DNA of 64,000 nt from Thermoguttaceae bacterium (GCA_028695965.1 JAQVHZ010000009.1:1-64000), one strand, 5' to 3'. Positions 8,453 through 19,016 are shown, counted from the stretch's first letter. A program made the numbers and translations. Notes: generated by a model from the letters alone, not told the origin.

Positions 8453-11400
8453 ATGAAGCGGCAATTTGTCTTTTTCGCGCTTGCAGCGTTCTGCGGACTT
8501 TGCGTTTCCGCGTATGCCGACGACCAAGCGGCTCCGGCTCCGGTTCCGGAAGCGTCTGACATTCCTGTCGTCGCGGCGCCGTCAGACCCGGCTCCGCCGC
8601 CGTTTGCCCAAGCGGTTCCCGACGCCGAGAGGATTGGCGGTCCCATTACGACGCATCGTAAGAAGGATTCTTTGTACTGGGAAATCGGTCCTGAGCAGTA
8701 CAATTCGGACTATATCATCATCATGTCGCTTGCGCGCGGTATCGGCACGTCGTACGCCTACGGCGGTCAATCGCTCGATTACGGCGACGATATGATTTGG
8801 CGGTTCAAGAAAGTTGGCGACCGCATCCAGATTATCCGTCGAAATTACCGCTATCGCGCCGACTCGGGCCCTGACGCCGAAGCGTTGAGAGTCGCTTTTA
8901 CCGACAGCATTCTTTTCAGCCTGCCGATCGTCGCGCAGAATTCTTCAGGCGGTTCCACCGTTGACGTCGTCGACGTTTCGTCGTTGTTCCTCAGCGATCA
9001 GCTCTGCCGTCTGGGCGGGATTCTCGGTTCGTTTGCGCGCGACCGATCGTCGTGGGAAAAAGTCAAGGCGATGAAAGACAATCTCGAACTTGAAGTTGCG
9101 GCGACCTATTCGGGCGGCGACGGCTCGAGCGACACGGTCCTTGACCTTCGCGGGGTCAGCGTCCATATTCACTATTCGATCAGCAAGCTGAAGGACGAAG
9201 GTTACCAGCCGCGTTACGCCGACGAACGGGTCGGTTACTTCACGACCGCAATTCGGGACGTCAGCAAGACGAGCGCCGACGACAATTTCGTTCGTTACAT
9301 CAACCGTTGGAATCTGCAGAAACTCGAGCCGAGCGCGGAGAAGTCGCTCCCGAAGAAGCCGATCGTCTTCTGGCTCGACAAGGCGACGCCTTATCAGTAC
9401 CGCAAGACGCTGCGCGACGGTATCCTCGAATGGAACAAGGCGTTTGAAAAAGCGGGGTTCTACAACGCGATCGAAGTGCGCCAACAAGAGGACAACGACG
9501 ATTGGGATCCCGAAGATATCAACTACAACACGATTCGCTGGTCGGTGGCTCAGACCGGTTTCGCTATTGGTCCGAGCCGCGTGAACCCGATGACGGGCGA
9601 AATTCTCGACGCCGACGTCGTACTGACCGTCGGGTTCCTGAGCAGCTGGACCCGTCAATTTGAGCTCTACACGTCCGACCAGCTTATTGACAAGTTCGCA
9701 AACGTCGATCGTGAGAGCGCGATCAAGGCGCTCGAAAACGTCGACACGAACAGTATGCGCCGCCGTTTCAATGAAAACGACACGGAACTCTATTACGCGC
9801 AGCAGTTCGGCTTGGCGAACACGTTCTTCGACATTATGTCGGTAGACAGCGCCGTCTTTGACGCGTTCTTAGGCGAGCCGGAAACGCAAGAAGACCAAGC
9901 CGCCGCAGCGGCGGAAGCCGAGCGGTTAGCCGCAGAAGCCGCGGCTGCCGAAGCCGCTAAGAAAGCGGAAGAGGAAGCCGCCGCAAAAGCGCGTGAAGAA
10001 GCGCGCGCCGCAGAAGAACAAGCGCTCCGCGAGACCGCGCAAAAAGCGTCCGAAGCGGCAGCCGCGGCGCAAAAGACCGCCGACGACGCCCGAGCCGCCG
10101 CCGAAGAAGCGAAAGCCGCCGCCGCAGCAAACGCCGACGAGCTTGCCAAGAAAGCGCAAGAGGCGAAAGACGCCGCCGACGTCGCGCTGCGCGTTGCGAA
10201 CGACACGGCCAAGAAACTTGACGAACTGCGCGCCTCCTTCGAAGAGCTGAAAGCGGCTGAAGACGCCAGAAATGCCGAAGAAGCTAAGAAAGCCGAAGAA
10301 GCCAAGCAAAAGGCAGAAGAAGCCGAGAAAGCCGCCGCTGAAACGAAGGCTAGAGAAGAAGAGGCAAAGAAGCGCGAAGAGAACAAGAAGCGCCTTGAAG
10401 AAGAACAGAAGAAGGTCATCGACCAAGGTCTGCGCCAGCTCGTTACGCACGAGGTCGGCCATACGCTCGGTCTGCGCCACTCGTTCAAGCAGAGCGCTCT
10501 GCACTCGCTCGAGGATATCAACGACGCGTCGAAGTGGACCGAATACGGCTTTGTCGGTTCGATCATGGAATACGCGCCGATCAACATCATGCCAAAAGGC
10601 CATAAGCAAGGCGATTACTTCTCGTATCGTCTGGGCAAATACGACGAATGGGTCATCGAGTACGGCTATCGCGTCTTCCCTGGCAAGTCGACCGACTCGG
10701 AAGTGGACGAACTGAAGAAGCTTGCCGCGCAGCAATCGAAGCCCGAGTACGATTACGCTACCGACGAAGACTGCTACGGCTCGACGATCGACCCGTACGT
10801 CAATATTTGGGACCTCGGCTCGAATCCGCTTGAATACGCGAAAGTCCGCGTCGCGCTCGTCGATCAGCTCATGCCCGGCTTGAACGAGCAGATCGTTAAG
10901 GACGGAGAATCGTATCAACGTCTCCAAACGCGCTTCAATATGCTCAATTCGTGGAAGGCAGGCGCGATGACCTTTGCCGCGAACTATATTGGCGGCATGA
11001 AAGTTCACCGCGACTTCAAGGGCGACGAAGGGGAACGCAAGCCGTTCGAGGTCGTGCCCGCGCAGGATCAGCGCGATGCGATGGCGTTCCTGAAAGAGAA
11101 TGTCTTCAGTAAGGAAAGCTATAAGATTCCGCCGCAATTGTTCAACTACCTTGCGCCGAATCGTTGGCGTCATTGGGGTTCTCCGGTCTTGTCGCGTTAC
11201 GACGCCGACGTCCACGCGACGATTCTCAGCTGGCAAAACAGCGTGTTGTCGCAACTCTTAAACTCGGTAACGCTCAGCCACTTGGCAGACGCTGAAATCC
11301 GGGTTCCGGAAGGCGAAGACGTCTTCACGAGCGCCGAAATGCTCGACACGCTTTCCGACGCGATCTTCCAGGAGATTTTCGACGCCGCCAAAGCGATCGA

Positions 11401-11713
11401 CGAGAAGAACGACGAAAAAGCGACGATCGTCATCAGCACGCAGCGCCGCAACTTGCAGCGCGCGTACTTCGCGCGGTTGTGCTCGTTTGCGAACAACGCC
11501 TCCGGAAGCGCCGGCGTCGCCGACGTCTCCGCGCTGTCGCGATACCAGCTGCGCAAATTGCAAAAGGCGATTAAGACGGTCCTTGAGCATGAGAGCGCCG
11601 ACTACGCAAACGCAAGGGCTCGCGGTCAGGATCGATTTGCTCGTCCGCACCTTGAGTCGTTAGACGAACAGGCGACAAAGACCCTTGAAGCGATCGTGAT
11701 TTCAGGGCTCTAA
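8453..11713 (+). CDS. Secreted zinc-dependent metalloprotease (DUF5117/DUF5118-like) with a long Ala/Glu/Lys-rich insert
   Basis: Signal peptide; HEVGHTLGLRHSF zinc motif (HExxHxxGxxH) at about 10448-10486; GSIMEYAPIN Met-turn-like segment; low-complexity insert at about 9875-10415. Confidence 0.85.
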   Translation: MKRQFVFFALAAFCGLCVSAYADDQAAPAPVPEASDIPVVAAPSDPAPPPFAQAVPDAERIGGPITTHRKKDSLYWEIGPEQYNSDYIIIMSLARGIGTSYAYGGQSLDYGDDMIWRFKKVGDRIQIIRRNYRYRADSGPDAEALRVAFTDSILFSLPIVAQNSSGGSTVDVVDVSSLFLSDQLCRLGGILGSFARDRSSWEKVKAMKDNLELEVAATYSGGDGSSDTVLDLRGVSVHIHYSISKLKDEGYQPRYADERVGYFTTAIRDVSKTSADDNFVRYINRWNLQKLEPSAEKSLPKKPIVFWLDKATPYQYRKTLRDGILEWNKAFEKAGFYNAIEVRQQEDNDDWDPEDINYNTIRWSVAQTGFAIGPSRVNPMTGEILDADVVLTVGFLSSWTRQFELYTSDQLIDKFANVDRESAIKALENVDTNSMRRRFNENDTELYYAQQFGLANTFFDIMSVDSAVFDAFLGEPETQEDQAAAAAEAERLAAEAAAAEAAKKAEEEAAAKAREEARAAEEQALRETAQKASEAAAAAQKTADDARAAAEEAKAAAAANADELAKKAQEAKDAADVALRVANDTAKKLDELRASFEELKAAEDARNAEEAKKAEEAKQKAEEAEKAAAETKAREEEAKKREENKKRLEEEQKKVIDQGLRQLVTHEVGHTLGLRHSFKQSALHSLEDINDASKWTEYGFVGSIMEYAPINIMPKGHKQGDYFSYRLGKYDEWVIEYGYRVFPGKSTDSEVDELKKLAAQQSKPEYDYATDEDCYGSTIDPYVNIWDLGSNPLEYAKVRVALVDQLMPGLNEQIVKDGESYQRLQTRFNMLNSWKAGAMTFAANYIGGMKVHRDFKGDEGERKPFEVVPAQDQRDAMAFLKENVFSKESYKIPPQLFNYLAPNRWRHWGSPVLSRYDADVHATILSWQNSVLSQLLNSVTLSHLADAEIRVPEGEDVFTSAEMLDTLSDAIFQEIFDAAKAIDEKNDEKATIVISTQRRNLQRAYFARLCSFANNASGSAGVADVSALSRYQLRKLQKAIKTVLEHESADYANARARGQDRFARPHLESLDEQATKTLEAIVISGL

Positions 11714-11771
11714 TCTTCGACGAATCGAGGAGCCGCGTCGTTGCGGGCTCCTGAAGCGTCGAGCTTAATTG

Positions 11772-11822
11772 AAGGAACGCCAAAGCGGATATGTTGAATT
11801 ATCGCTTTGGCGTTCCTTTTTT
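11772..11822. terminator. Bidirectional intrinsic terminator between convergent genes
   Basis: AAGGAACGCCAAAGCG…CGCTTTGGCGTTCCTTTTTT perfect inverted repeat with T-run. Confidence 0.85.
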
Positions 11823-11839
11823 GTCGCTATTGCAAATTG

Positions 11840-13357
11840 CTATTGCAAGTCGGGCAGGGGCGGACTTGCTTCGACCAATTTCTTGATTTCGCGCGTCGCT
11901 TTCTTAGGCTCGCCCAACGCGCCCGCGCCGCCGACGCATCCGCCCTCGCAGGTCATGATTTCGACCAGATTGCCGGGGCATTCTTTCGTCGCGTAGGTTC
12001 TCAGCATTCTGATACCGTTTGGGGAGAGTCCGTCGACGCAAATCGGCTTCACGTCGATTTCGGCGAGGCTTGGATCGTTGTCGACGTTGTTTTCGACGAT
12101 CGTCTTGACGGCGTTGGCGACTCCTCCGGTGACGGGGAAGCCGACGCCTAGAGCGCTCGCAGGGGCGTCGCAGAAGTAGTCCGCAACGTCGGCGCCTTCA
12201 ATGTCGGCGGCGGCGAACAACGAGCCGAGTTCCTCGAAGGTCAGGACGTAATCGACGCTTTCGTCGCGCAGCCCTTCGGCGCGTTTTGCGACGCAAGGGC
12301 CGATAAATACGGAGATGCAGTTGGGATAGCGCCGCTTCGCTTCTTTGGCGGTATAGTTCATCGGCGTCGGCGTTTCCGAGACGAACGGAAGGAGCTCCGG
12401 AATGTGTTTCTTCGCCGTCGTAACATACGCCGGGCAGCAGGACGTCGTCATAAAGCGTTCTCCGCGCCTCATACGTTCGATAAATTCTTCGGCTTCGAAG
12501 ACGGCAGTTTTGTCGGCGCCCGCGGCGACGGTTAAGATATGGTCGAATCCAAGCTGAAGGAGCGCGCCGCAGATTTTTTCGATCGGGTAGGGGAATTGTC
12601 CGACGATCGCCGGCGCAATGAGCGCGACGAGCGGCTTCTCGCGTTCGACGAGCCGCCTTGCGACGTCGAGGATCTGACTGCGTTCCATGATTGCTCCGAA
12701 GGGACACGCGCGCATACAGCGTCCGCACGCGGTGCATTTGTCGAAATCGATTTCCGCGCGTCCCGACTCGGTTTTGCGAATAGCGCCGACCGGGCACGCC
12801 TCCTCGCAGGGCACGTGCAATTTGATGATCGCCTGGTAGGGGCACGAATCCATGCATCGCCCGCAATTCTTGCAGGTATGCGAGTCGATATGCGACTTTC
12901 TGCCGATGATCGAGACGGCTCCGAAGGGGCAGTTCGTCAGGCACGGACGCGCCAAACAGCCTTGGCAGTACTCGGTAACCATGTACCGCGCCTTGACGCA
13001 GCCTTGGCACGCGATATCGACGAAGGTCAAGACGGGCTCTTCCGGTCGTTCTCGTTCGAGCGCCTCCTTGGCGTATTGCGAGAGCGGCTTGTATTCGTCG
13101 TCCTCTTCGACGGAGAAGCCCAGCGCGCTGATGCACCGCTGCCGCAATATGGCGCGCTCTTTAAAGACGCAGCATCGAAAAGTCGCTTCCGAGTCTTTCG
13201 GGCGCATATCGAACGGTATGCGGTCCGCCGATTCGAGCAAGGCGCCCTGAAAGTACGCGTGCACTAAGCGGACGGCGACTTCGCGGCGCAGGTACGAAGC
13301 GTTGTCGCGCTTGACTGTTTGCGCCGTCCCTTTGGAGTTTTCGGCGTTCGTCTCCAT
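11840..13357 (-). CDS. Monomeric [FeFe]-hydrogenase, group-B-like, with 4Fe-4S ferredoxin domains
   Basis: Multiple CxxCxxCxxxC clusters plus H-cluster motifs L1 TTSCCPAY, L2 IGPCVAKRAE and L3 MTCEGGCVGGAG. Confidence 0.85.
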   Translation of the reverse strand: METNAENSKGTAQTVKRDNASYLRREVAVRLVHAYFQGALLESADRIPFDMRPKDSEATFRCCVFKERAILRQRCISALGFSVEEDDEYKPLSQYAKEALERERPEEPVLTFVDIACQGCVKARYMVTEYCQGCLARPCLTNCPFGAVSIIGRKSHIDSHTCKNCGRCMDSCPYQAIIKLHVPCEEACPVGAIRKTESGRAEIDFDKCTACGRCMRACPFGAIMERSQILDVARRLVEREKPLVALIAPAIVGQFPYPIEKICGALLQLGFDHILTVAAGADKTAVFEAEEFIERMRRGERFMTTSCCPAYVTTAKKHIPELLPFVSETPTPMNYTAKEAKRRYPNCISVFIGPCVAKRAEGLRDESVDYVLTFEELGSLFAAADIEGADVADYFCDAPASALGVGFPVTGGVANAVKTIVENNVDNDPSLAEIDVKPICVDGLSPNGIRMLRTYATKECPGNLVEIMTCEGGCVGGAGALGEPKKATREIKKLVEASPPLPDLQ

Positions 13358-13512
13358 TTCCGATCCTTCTTTCTAACTATTCCAACGGAATCGTAACGTT
13401 TTGGTTCTTTGCGGCGGCTGTTTGGCGCTCGTCTGTGTTTTCGCCCCGAATTTTACTGTTTTAGGCTTAATTTGTCAAGAATGCGCGAAGCCGCTCGCTC
13501 TTGCGGCGAGGT

Positions 13513-13559
13513 AAAAAAACACGGCTTGCTCGCGTCGAGGAACGCGAACAAACCGTGTT
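13513..13559 (-). terminator. Intrinsic terminator of the HEAT-repeat gene
   Basis: Minus strand: ACACGGTTTGTTCGCG…CGCGAGCAAGCCGTGTTTTTTT. Confidence 0.8.
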
Positions 13560-13587
13560 GGGCTAGGTTAAGGCGCAACTTTCGCGA

Positions 13588-15297
13588 TTAGCGAATGTTG
13601 GCCTTGTATTGAACGGCGCGGTCCTTTTGACCTTGGTCGCCCTTTGCGATAACGACGTCGAGCGCTTTGCGGAAGAGGTCTTTGTTCTCTTTACGGAGGT
13701 AGTCTTGGTGCGCGAGGTCGAGGATCGAGTTGAGCGCTCTGTTCGCGAGCGCTTCCGTATCGACCGATTCGAGCAAGAATTCGACCGATTTCGGCGCGCG
13801 GACGGCTCCGACGCGTTCGAGGACGTAGTTGCGTTCGGCGTCGCGTTGGGCGAGCGCAAAGGCTTTCTTCAAGTTCGCCAATTTGTCTTCGTTCGACATA
13901 TCGATCCCGTCTTGTTCGTCCGGCAGGGAGACGACGCGGATGAACGCGCGGAGCGCCTGAGTGCGGAGCTGTTCCGGATAGGCGTCGTTGCTTGCGGCGG
14001 CAAGGAGCTTCTCCCAGACGACGGCGTTGGGCCAGTTGCTCATTGCGCGGACGCTCAAGGCGACCATGTTCGGGTCGTTCGTGTTGAGGCCGGCTTCGAT
14101 CTGCTCGAGCGCGGCGTCGCCGCCGATACGGCCGAGGAGCATGAAGACTTGCGGGCCGTTTTCGTTGTTCATCTTGGCGATGACGGGCGTCGCGTCTCCG
14201 GCGCAGAGTCGGGAGATGATCTGTTCGGCGCGGTCGCGGTCGCCGCGGTCGGCAATAGCGAGGAACGCGTCGACAAAATCGCCGATATTATCTTTGGTCG
14301 CGAGCTGTTCTGCCGCCGTCAGGAGCGCCAGGCGCGCGGGGCAGTCGTCTTTCTTCGCAAGGGCGAGGAGGGTCGCGACTTCCGACTTGACGTAGCGCCC
14401 GCCGACGACTTCCGCCAACGACGCCATATTGGCGCCGTCTTTTTCCTTCTTGAGCGCGTCGACGACCGCTTTGTCGAAATCGTCGCCAACGATGTTTCTC
14501 ATGACGCGAACGCAGAGCCCGCGATCGAATTCCGCCATCGTCTTGTAGAGGACGTCGAATTCTTTGCTCGAGCCGATCTTTTCGATCGCCATGAGCGCGG
14601 CGCGCTTCACTTCGTGATTATCGGACGCCAGAGCGGCGACGGCGAGCGGGAGGCAGTCTTTCGCTTGACGAACGCGGACGGCGCCAAGGGCGCGCGCTTT
14701 GTCGTCGTCGGAAAGGGCGTCGAAGCCTTTGATATACGCCTCGAAATCGGCGTCGGAGAGGTAAGGCGCGGCGAGCGGCAGTTCCGTTTCGACGCCGACG
14801 CTGATATCGACGTCGCGCGCTTTAATGTAGGACGCGAATTTCTCAGGGTCGGCGTTCAGCGCGTTCAACGCTTTTTCCGTCGGGATTTGGGCCAGAACGC
14901 GCGCGGCGGCGTCGACTAGGGCGGGCTCGTCGCTCGTCAGGAAGGTCGCGACGGTATCGACGCACGAATCGTCGCCGAACCATTGGAGCACGTGCAGGAG
15001 CCACGCTTTGGCGACGACGGGGTTGTCCGCTTCAAGCGCGTCGCAGGTCGCTTTGATCGATTCGGCGCGGAGTTCTTTTGTTTCGGCGCAGTCGCGCAGG
15101 CAGTAGTTCATCCAGGCTTGCTGCGATTCTTCCATCGCGCGGACTTGCCCTTCGTCGGCCATATTTTGAGGCGCCATCTTCGGGAGGAATTCCGCCAGTT
15201 TAGCGGCTGGGTCTTGCGCGAACGTTTGCGCGGAGGCGACGCAGAGCGCGCAGGCCGCGGCGACGCATATCGCGAGCTTTTTCCAAGTGAGTTTCAT
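13588..15297 (-). CDS. Secreted HEAT-repeat-like protein
   Basis: 569-aa ORF with signal peptide (KLAICVAAACALCVASAQTFAQ) and repeated alpha-helical HEAT-like units. Confidence 0.7.
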   Translation of the reverse strand: MKLTWKKLAICVAAACALCVASAQTFAQDPAAKLAEFLPKMAPQNMADEGQVRAMEESQQAWMNYCLRDCAETKELRAESIKATCDALEADNPVVAKAWLLHVLQWFGDDSCVDTVATFLTSDEPALVDAAARVLAQIPTEKALNALNADPEKFASYIKARDVDISVGVETELPLAAPYLSDADFEAYIKGFDALSDDDKARALGAVRVRQAKDCLPLAVAALASDNHEVKRAALMAIEKIGSSKEFDVLYKTMAEFDRGLCVRVMRNIVGDDFDKAVVDALKKEKDGANMASLAEVVGGRYVKSEVATLLALAKKDDCPARLALLTAAEQLATKDNIGDFVDAFLAIADRGDRDRAEQIISRLCAGDATPVIAKMNNENGPQVFMLLGRIGGDAALEQIEAGLNTNDPNMVALSVRAMSNWPNAVVWEKLLAAASNDAYPEQLRTQALRAFIRVVSLPDEQDGIDMSNEDKLANLKKAFALAQRDAERNYVLERVGAVRAPKSVEFLLESVDTEALANRALNSILDLAHQDYLRKENKDLFRKALDVVIAKGDQGQKDRAVQYKANIR

Positions 15298-15379
15298 CTG
15301 TTCTTCCTATTATATGGGCAACGCATAACGCGTTGTTCAGTTGTTAAATACTGTTGACCAATACCGTTTTGTTACTTGC

Positions 15380-16633
15380 TCAGACTTCCGGAATCGCATA
15401 AGGGGCGCGTTGGACGCGTTGGACGTGGCGATTGGCCTCGTCGTCGTTGACGAAACGGCAGTTGGCGGAATCCCATTCGAGCCGACGGTTAAGCTTGTGA
15501 CAGATCGCAAGGAGCTGGCAGAGGGACGCGGTAACGGCGCCGTACGCGAAATCTTGGAACGGACGCAGACGGTTGCGCGCGCAGAACGCGAAATCGTCGT
15601 TGATGCTCCATGCGCCGCCGGAGTAGCGGCGAACTTCGACCGGCTTGAGAGGATTCATCTTCGTTTGGTTGTGCGAATATTCGCCTTCCGTGCCCTTGAA
15701 CGTAATGTCAAAAGGACCGTGCCAGGCGTGGTGCATCTTGAGCCCGTTCTTGAAGACGGCGCAGACGTACTTGGAGCCGTCGTAACCGGCGGGAAGAAGT
15801 TCGACCGGTTCTTCAAGGTCCATGCCGAGCGCATAGAGGGCGCCGCCGAATTTGTGCGCGCCCCAGTCGGCGAGGAACCCGTTTCCATATTCGGTATACC
15901 GCCGCCAGCCGCCGCCGTAGTTCCCGGAGCAGCGCTCGCTGTTGAACGGGGCGTAGGGCGCTTGACCTTGCCAACGATCCCAGTCGAACCCTTCCGGAAT
16001 CGGTTGTTCGGGCAGGTAGCAGTGTCTTGGCGGGTCGCCTAGCCCGACGAAGACTTCTTTGACTTCGCCGATGGCGCCGCTTTGCAGAATGGGGGCCATG
16101 TAGCCGTAGTCTTCCATGACGCGTTGGCTTCCGCTCGAGCAGACGCGGTTGTATTTGCGCGCGGCTTTCACGATGATTCGGGATTCTTGGAGCGTCAGGG
16201 TAAGAGGTTTTTCGCAGAAGACGTCTTTACCGGCTTGGCAGGCTTCGACGGAGATTTTCGTGTGCCAGTGGTCGGGGGTCGCGCAGCAAATAGCGTCGAC
16301 GTCGTCGCGCTGCAGGACGTCTTCGTAATGCGCGTATTTGGCTGCCGCTTCGTTGCGATAATGATTGTTGACGCGAGCGGCGGCGCGGTCAAGATGGGCT
16401 TTGTAGCAGTCGCATACGCCGAGGATTTGGTAGTTCGGGTTGCCTAAGAAAGCGCCGAGCAGCTCGTTTCCGCGGTTGCCCATTCCGATATGGAACAGGT
16501 TGATCTTGTTGCTTGGCGCAACGCCGCCGCTGAATCCGAAGATACGCCCCGGCATGACAAGCGGCGCCGAAATGGCGCTTGCAGAAACCGCTAAAAAGGT
16601 GCGGCGTGAAAGTCTTGTTCGCTCGTTCTTCAT
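15380..16633 (-). CDS. Gfo/Idh/MocA-family oxidoreductase with Tat-type signal
   Basis: SRRTFLAVSASAISAP signal; VCDCYKAHLDRA, CCATPDHWH, CEKPLTLTLQE motifs. Confidence 0.9.
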   Translation of the reverse strand: MKNERTRLSRRTFLAVSASAISAPLVMPGRIFGFSGGVAPSNKINLFHIGMGNRGNELLGAFLGNPNYQILGVCDCYKAHLDRAAARVNNHYRNEAAAKYAHYEDVLQRDDVDAICCATPDHWHTKISVEACQAGKDVFCEKPLTLTLQESRIIVKAARKYNRVCSSGSQRVMEDYGYMAPILQSGAIGEVKEVFVGLGDPPRHCYLPEQPIPEGFDWDRWQGQAPYAPFNSERCSGNYGGGWRRYTEYGNGFLADWGAHKFGGALYALGMDLEEPVELLPAGYDGSKYVCAVFKNGLKMHHAWHGPFDITFKGTEGEYSHNQTKMNPLKPVEVRRYSGGAWSINDDFAFCARNRLRPFQDFAYGAVTASLCQLLAICHKLNRRLEWDSANCRFVNDDEANRHVQRVQRAPYAIPEV

Positions 16634-16886
16634 CGTTATCCTTTTACATTACAGGGGTTGGAATATGGTAGGACAAATGATCGCAGGGGCGCATGGCGGC
16701 TTAAACGCAATTGACGCGCTGGATTTTGAACGCCCGCCTCCACAACTACCCGATTATATATCAAACTGAAATTAGTAGCAACAGTTTCGCTATTTTTTTA
16801 TTTTTACGTATTTTCTAGCGTGCCGTGCCTTTATTTTAACGGATTCTAGTTGCCGCCGCGCCGTCGGCAAACGCTTCTGAAGAAGA

Positions 16887-16924
16887 AAAGCGCCTCGGCT
16901 TGTTAGGTTCGAGGCGTTTTTTAT
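16887..16924. terminator. Intrinsic terminator
   Basis: AAAAGCGCCTCGGCTTGTTAGGTTCGAGGCGTTTTTT hairpin. Confidence 0.75.
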
Positions 16925-16949
16925 TGGGTTGATTCGATTCAAGTTAGAA

Positions 16950-17399
16950 TCATTCGTCAACCATAGTGATATCGTAGACCATCGTTTTGTCTTTTCCGTT
17001 GATTTCGACGACTTGTTCCGATTGGGCGCCGAATTTCGGGGGCACGAGGTCGATTTGTTCGACGGCGGATGGGTCGACGTTGCCGTCTTTCACGTCGTCA
17101 ATATCGACCAGTTCGCCCGATTTCTTATCGCGCGTGATTGTCGCGTTGACGACGACCTTGTATTTTCCGGCAAGGAGCCCCGCGGCGGGCGTCATTTTAT
17201 AGGTTCCGTCGGTAATGCCGCAGGAGGCGCCGGAGCCTTCCGCGCTTTCAGGTATGAAATTGACGACGCCGACCGGGACCGGTTCGCCGTTCGAGGTAAC
17301 GGTTCCGGAGAGCGCGCAGCGTATTTCTTTTGAACATCCCGCCGTCAAGGCGACGCAGGTCAACAGGACGCACAGACAAAGAGCGTTTATTTTCATCAT
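16950..17399 (-). CDS. Lipoprotein with carboxypeptidase-regulatory-like domain, partner of the DUF1559 gene
   Basis: MMKINALCLCVLLTCVALTAGC lipobox followed by GTVTSNGEPVPVGVVNFIPES. Confidence 0.75.
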   Translation of the reverse strand: MMKINALCLCVLLTCVALTAGCSKEIRCALSGTVTSNGEPVPVGVVNFIPESAEGSGASCGITDGTYKMTPAAGLLAGKYKVVVNATITRDKKSGELVDIDDVKDGNVDPSAVEQIDLVPPKFGAQSEQVVEINGKDKTMVYDITMVDE

Positions 17400-17522
17400 A
17401 TAGCCTTTATTAAAAATAGAGCGGCGAATTCGCACAAGGCGAGCCGCCGCTCTTCGGAGATTAACGTTCGCGCGGCGTTCTGCAGCGAGCGCTTCGAGCG
17501 GCCGCGCGTTGTTAGAGCGACT

Positions 17523-18569
17523 TTACATCGACGCGAGAGTTTCGCCGCCTTGGGTCGAACCGATAGCGCGCCAGACGTCGGCGCTGATCGTGGAGCTGAT
17601 AAAGTGGACGGAACCGTCGGCATAGACGCAGTTAGCGCCGCCGGAGTGGCGGGATCGCGCGGAGACCCACGCGACGTCTTGGCTTGTTCCGTTGCCCGCG
17701 TCGATATTCAATTTGTAGTCTCTACAGGGCAGTCCGAGCGTTTCATTATTAACACAGCGGCAGTAGTTATAGAGCATTTTGTCGGGGTAGGCGGAGTTCG
17801 GGGTGTTGTAGTGGGTATAGAACGGAGTCAAGCAGGCTCTCCAGAACGCTCCGCGCGTGTCTTGACGAGAGGAGCCGCCAGGCGAGGTCGGGGCGAAGTT
17901 GCCGATGATGAGTTCGGACATAATCGCGCTGTTCGAAAGTCCGTCGGTAGCGGACGCCCACGTCTGATAGGTTCCGTTGGAGCCGGATTGATAGTGTCCG
18001 CCAAAGAACGCGCCTTTATGTTCGGCGTAGCCGTTCACGTCGAGTTTGGGAACCCAGTAGTTTTTCCCGATGACAGCGCCGACCGTGTCGTACCAAGCGG
18101 TGCTTCCGACGCTGACAACGTAGTTCGCAAGGTACCGTCCGCGATATACGGGAGTCGGGTCGCTGTCCGGCACATACGCTTGAGGGTTGTCGCTCGGGCA
18201 CATGAACATTGGAATGCGATTTCTCTGGTTGAATACGGCGGAGTTGTTAGTTGTGCCGTGATAGGTCTGGGGAGACCAATCGATCGTCTGGTAGAGGTTT
18301 TGCTGTTCGATGTACGGGAGGATTACATACGCCCACGTGAAGCCGTTGGCGCCTTTCGTACCGGCCATCAACGCCTTGTTGACGTCGTGATAGTTTTGAA
18401 AACCGAGCCCGAACTGTTTCAGGTTGTTGGTGCATTGCATACGTCGAGCCGCCTCACGCGCCGCTTGAACGGCGGGAAGAAGCAGACCAATCAGAATGCC
18501 GATGATGGCAATGACAACCAAAAGTTCAACCAAGGTGAAACCTTGAAGCTTCTTGGAGCTAGCGAACAT
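17523..18569 (-). CDS. DUF1559 domain-containing pseudopilin-like protein (prepilin N-terminal methylation signal, H-X9-DG C-terminus)
   Basis: [60 protein letters not shown]. Confidence 0.93.
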   Translation of the reverse strand: MFASSKKLQGFTLVELLVVIAIIGILIGLLLPAVQAAREAARRMQCTNNLKQFGLGFQNYHDVNKALMAGTKGANGFTWAYVILPYIEQQNLYQTIDWSPQTYHGTTNNSAVFNQRNRIPMFMCPSDNPQAYVPDSDPTPVYRGRYLANYVVSVGSTAWYDTVGAVIGKNYWVPKLDVNGYAEHKGAFFGGHYQSGSNGTYQTWASATDGLSNSAIMSELIIGNFAPTSPGGSSRQDTRGAFWRACLTPFYTHYNTPNSAYPDKMLYNYCRCVNNETLGLPCRDYKLNIDAGNGTSQDVAWVSARSRHSGGANCVYADGSVHFISSTISADVWRAIGSTQGGETLASM

Positions 18570-18955
18570 ATCTGAGATCCTCGCTGTGAGAGATAGGTAA
18601 AATGGATAAATAGTAAAGGGTCGAACGAATCCGTAAGGTTAAGACAGCCAGCAAGACTGACCTGCGCTATCAGCGCTGATATATTATAGCTGAAAATACT
18701 GGGAGCAAAATAATTCGACGAGTCAGGATGAGCAACTGAGCCCTTAAAACAAGCGATTGATGAACGCGCCTTCCTTCCGTCTCTATTTTACGTATCAATT
18801 ACGCCCTTGGCAATGATTATTTTTCGTTTTTACGACAAATAGACAGTTTATCTGTTTTCTTTGTAGCGTTTTTTCAAGACATGCACGAATGAAGGCGTCG
18901 TTTGCCGTTGGCGCAGGGCGAGCGGGAAAGACGCCGCGCCGCAGCGCGCGGGATA

Positions 18956-18987
18956 CAAAAAAGCCCCCGACCGACGCCGAGGGCTAG
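18956..18987 (-). terminator. Intrinsic terminator of the esterase gene
   Basis: Minus strand: AGCCCTCGGCGTCGGTCGGGGGCTTTTTT. Confidence 0.7.
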
Positions 18988-19016
18988 AGTTAAGACGAGG
19001 TTTTTCGGGAGTAGAA

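Noticed and set aside
9793-11254. Ser/Ala-rich and Phe/Gly-rich minus-strand ORFs opposite the metalloprotease
   Set aside because: Antisense translation of the Ala/Glu/Lys insert; low complexity only.
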